Shown here: piece after piece, positions 63,216-64,000 of the stretch
How the letters are laid out: every line of letters starts with the position of its first letter
Numbering within the stretch: position 1 is the first letter of the stretch
NCBI GenBank assembly: GCA_000708835.1
Contig: DF237126.1
Location: 50,369-114,368 of the forward strand
From: Klebsormidium nitens
Lineage: Eukaryota > Streptophyta > Klebsormidiophyceae > Klebsormidiales > Klebsormidiaceae
Direction of reading: 5' to 3'
Length of the DNA: 64,000 nt
Program-made: the position numbers and the translations under genes
Notes under the pieces: generated by a model
What the model was told of the DNA's origin: nothing
What the model saw: only the letters and a program-made list of their open reading frames with translations
Databases searched by the model: none

Positions 63216-63677
63216 TCACTCTCTCACTCCCCGCGGGTCCTGCCTCATGTTTGGCGGCGGCGGCATCATGGGCATGAACCCTCCCCGCATGAACCCACCC
63301 CTGCCCCTCCCCCTGAAGCCCCCTCTACCCCGACCGCGCCCCTCCTGCCTGCCCATCTCCTCCGGAGACATATCCTCCCGCACCGGTCCCAGTCTCGCCG
63401 CCAGATTCCTGTCAGGGGGTGGGCCTCTACCCTCCGGCGGGCCCAACTGCTCAGGGGGGCCCCGCGGTTCGATCGGGCCCCGTTCGGGGGGCAAAGGCCC
63501 CAGTCGATCCGCCAGGGGGGGACCTCGGGGAGGGGGCATTTCGGGGATGAACCCGTCGTCGAAATCCTGGTTGGCGATGACCGGGCCCGGGCCGAGCGGG
63601 ATGCCGCCTGCCTCGCGCTGAGCCAGGATGCGGCGGGCGACGTCTGGGGGCGCGGGGACGAAAGGACCGAGAGGGCT
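63216..63677 (-). CDS. C-terminal exon of an RGG/proline-rich protein (partial)
   Basis: A minus-strand exon opens after CGCTGCAG at about 63677 and ends at TGA (63216-63218). It encodes PLGPFVPAPPDVARRI, IANQDFDDGFIPEMPPP and a run of Gly-Pro-Pro repeats. It ends in an RGRGRGGFRGRGRGG box followed by PMMPPPPNM. Such RGG plus Pro tails are common in RNA-binding and nuclear proteins and are frequent sites of arginine methylation. The rest of the gene lies to the right of the window or in unrecognised exons, so the protein cannot be named. Confidence 0.65.
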   Translation of the reverse strand, partial: SPLGPFVPAPPDVARRILAQREAGGIPLGPGPVIANQDFDDGFIPEMPPPRGPPLADRLGPLPPERGPIEPRGPPEQLGPPEGRGPPPDRNLAARLGPVREDMSPEEMGRQEGRGRGRGGFRGRGRGGFMRGGFMPMMPPPPNMRQDPRGVRE

Positions 63678-64000
63678 GCAGCGATAGGAATACTTCGTTC
63701 CTTGACGTTGTGAAAGAGGAGAAAACGTTGTTCGAATATTCAAAGCGCTGGTAAAATGAGAAGCGCGACTTTGGAACCGTGGCTAGACGCTTTTGCGAAA
63801 TGATCAAAGGCCGCTCCGAAAACCCGACAAAAGCGGCTTCAGCTCAAACCTGTTGACCCTATCGCAAACCGATTGGAAGCGAAGCCATCATTCTTGCAAG
63901 GCGGAAGGGCGGCCGCTTGCCAACAATTCACAAGTACAGCCGCCCGCTCATCCAAAGCACCTAGAAAAGAAAGACGGGCACCAGCGTGCGTCCCTTACCC
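63678..64000. other. Right edge, probably intron of the RGG/proline-rich gene
   Basis: I see no further exon that I can support before the window ends. Confidence 0.35.

Overview
This is a nuclear genomic window from a eukaryote of the green lineage. The genes are split by many short GT-AG introns (one is GC-AG), composition is near 50% GC, and the products are plant-type. They include a thylakoid-lumen CtpA protease, a FRIENDLY/CLU protein, an ALT-type acyl thioesterase, a potato-type-I protease inhibitor and an SLC25A44-like carrier. A TMEM107 gene (ciliary transition zone) sits next to them, so the organism probably makes flagellate cells. A streptophyte alga (Klebsormidium-like) or an early land plant fits best; this is inference, and I could run no search. 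All splice junctions were read by eye from reading-frame phase, GT/GC-AG signals and remembered protein families.

Layout, left to right: SLC25A44-like mitochondrial carrier (+, 450-2877); TMEM107 (-, 5023-7090); CtpA (+, 8262-13109); secretory FKBP2-type prolyl isomerase (-, 13893-15607); serine racemase (+, 16066-18335), divergent from the FKBP; class-I-like phosphatidylinositol transfer protein with a long acidic and serine-rich tail (-, 19590 to about 23446); hot-dog thioesterase (+, 25012-26211); the 15-exon CLU/FRIENDLY gene (-, 27480-37843), whose exons join into an uninterrupted 1,499-codon frame; PITH-domain protein (+, 39301-41493), divergent from CLU; a short membrane-protein ORF (-, 42450-42650); a non-autonomous DNA transposon (44114-44493); a small membrane protein (+, 45052-45497); a YfcE/MJ0936-type phosphodiesterase (+, 45608-47331); a plastid-type EamA transporter (+, 49539-53253); a secreted potato inhibitor I (-, 54527-55582); a P-loop NTPase (-, 56804-60604); and the last exon of an RGG/proline-rich protein that runs off the right edge.

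The genes are ordinary housekeeping functions of plastid, mitochondrion, endomembrane and cilium. They form no operon-like system, and I found no novel multi-gene system. The strongest unexpected signal is in the FKBP gene. Two homologous exons of exactly 91 bases (14633-14723 and 14483-14573) share the same phases and lie only 59 bases apart. Using both, or neither, breaks the frame, so they should be mutually exclusive, and an intron just upstream carries two competing hairpins. Other points of interest are the transposon with a perfect 9-base target duplication, a decoy acceptor with a built-in stop codon in CLU, duplicated splice-donor DNA in the phosphodiesterase gene, and CATGCA-rich gene-free islands recurring between gene groups.
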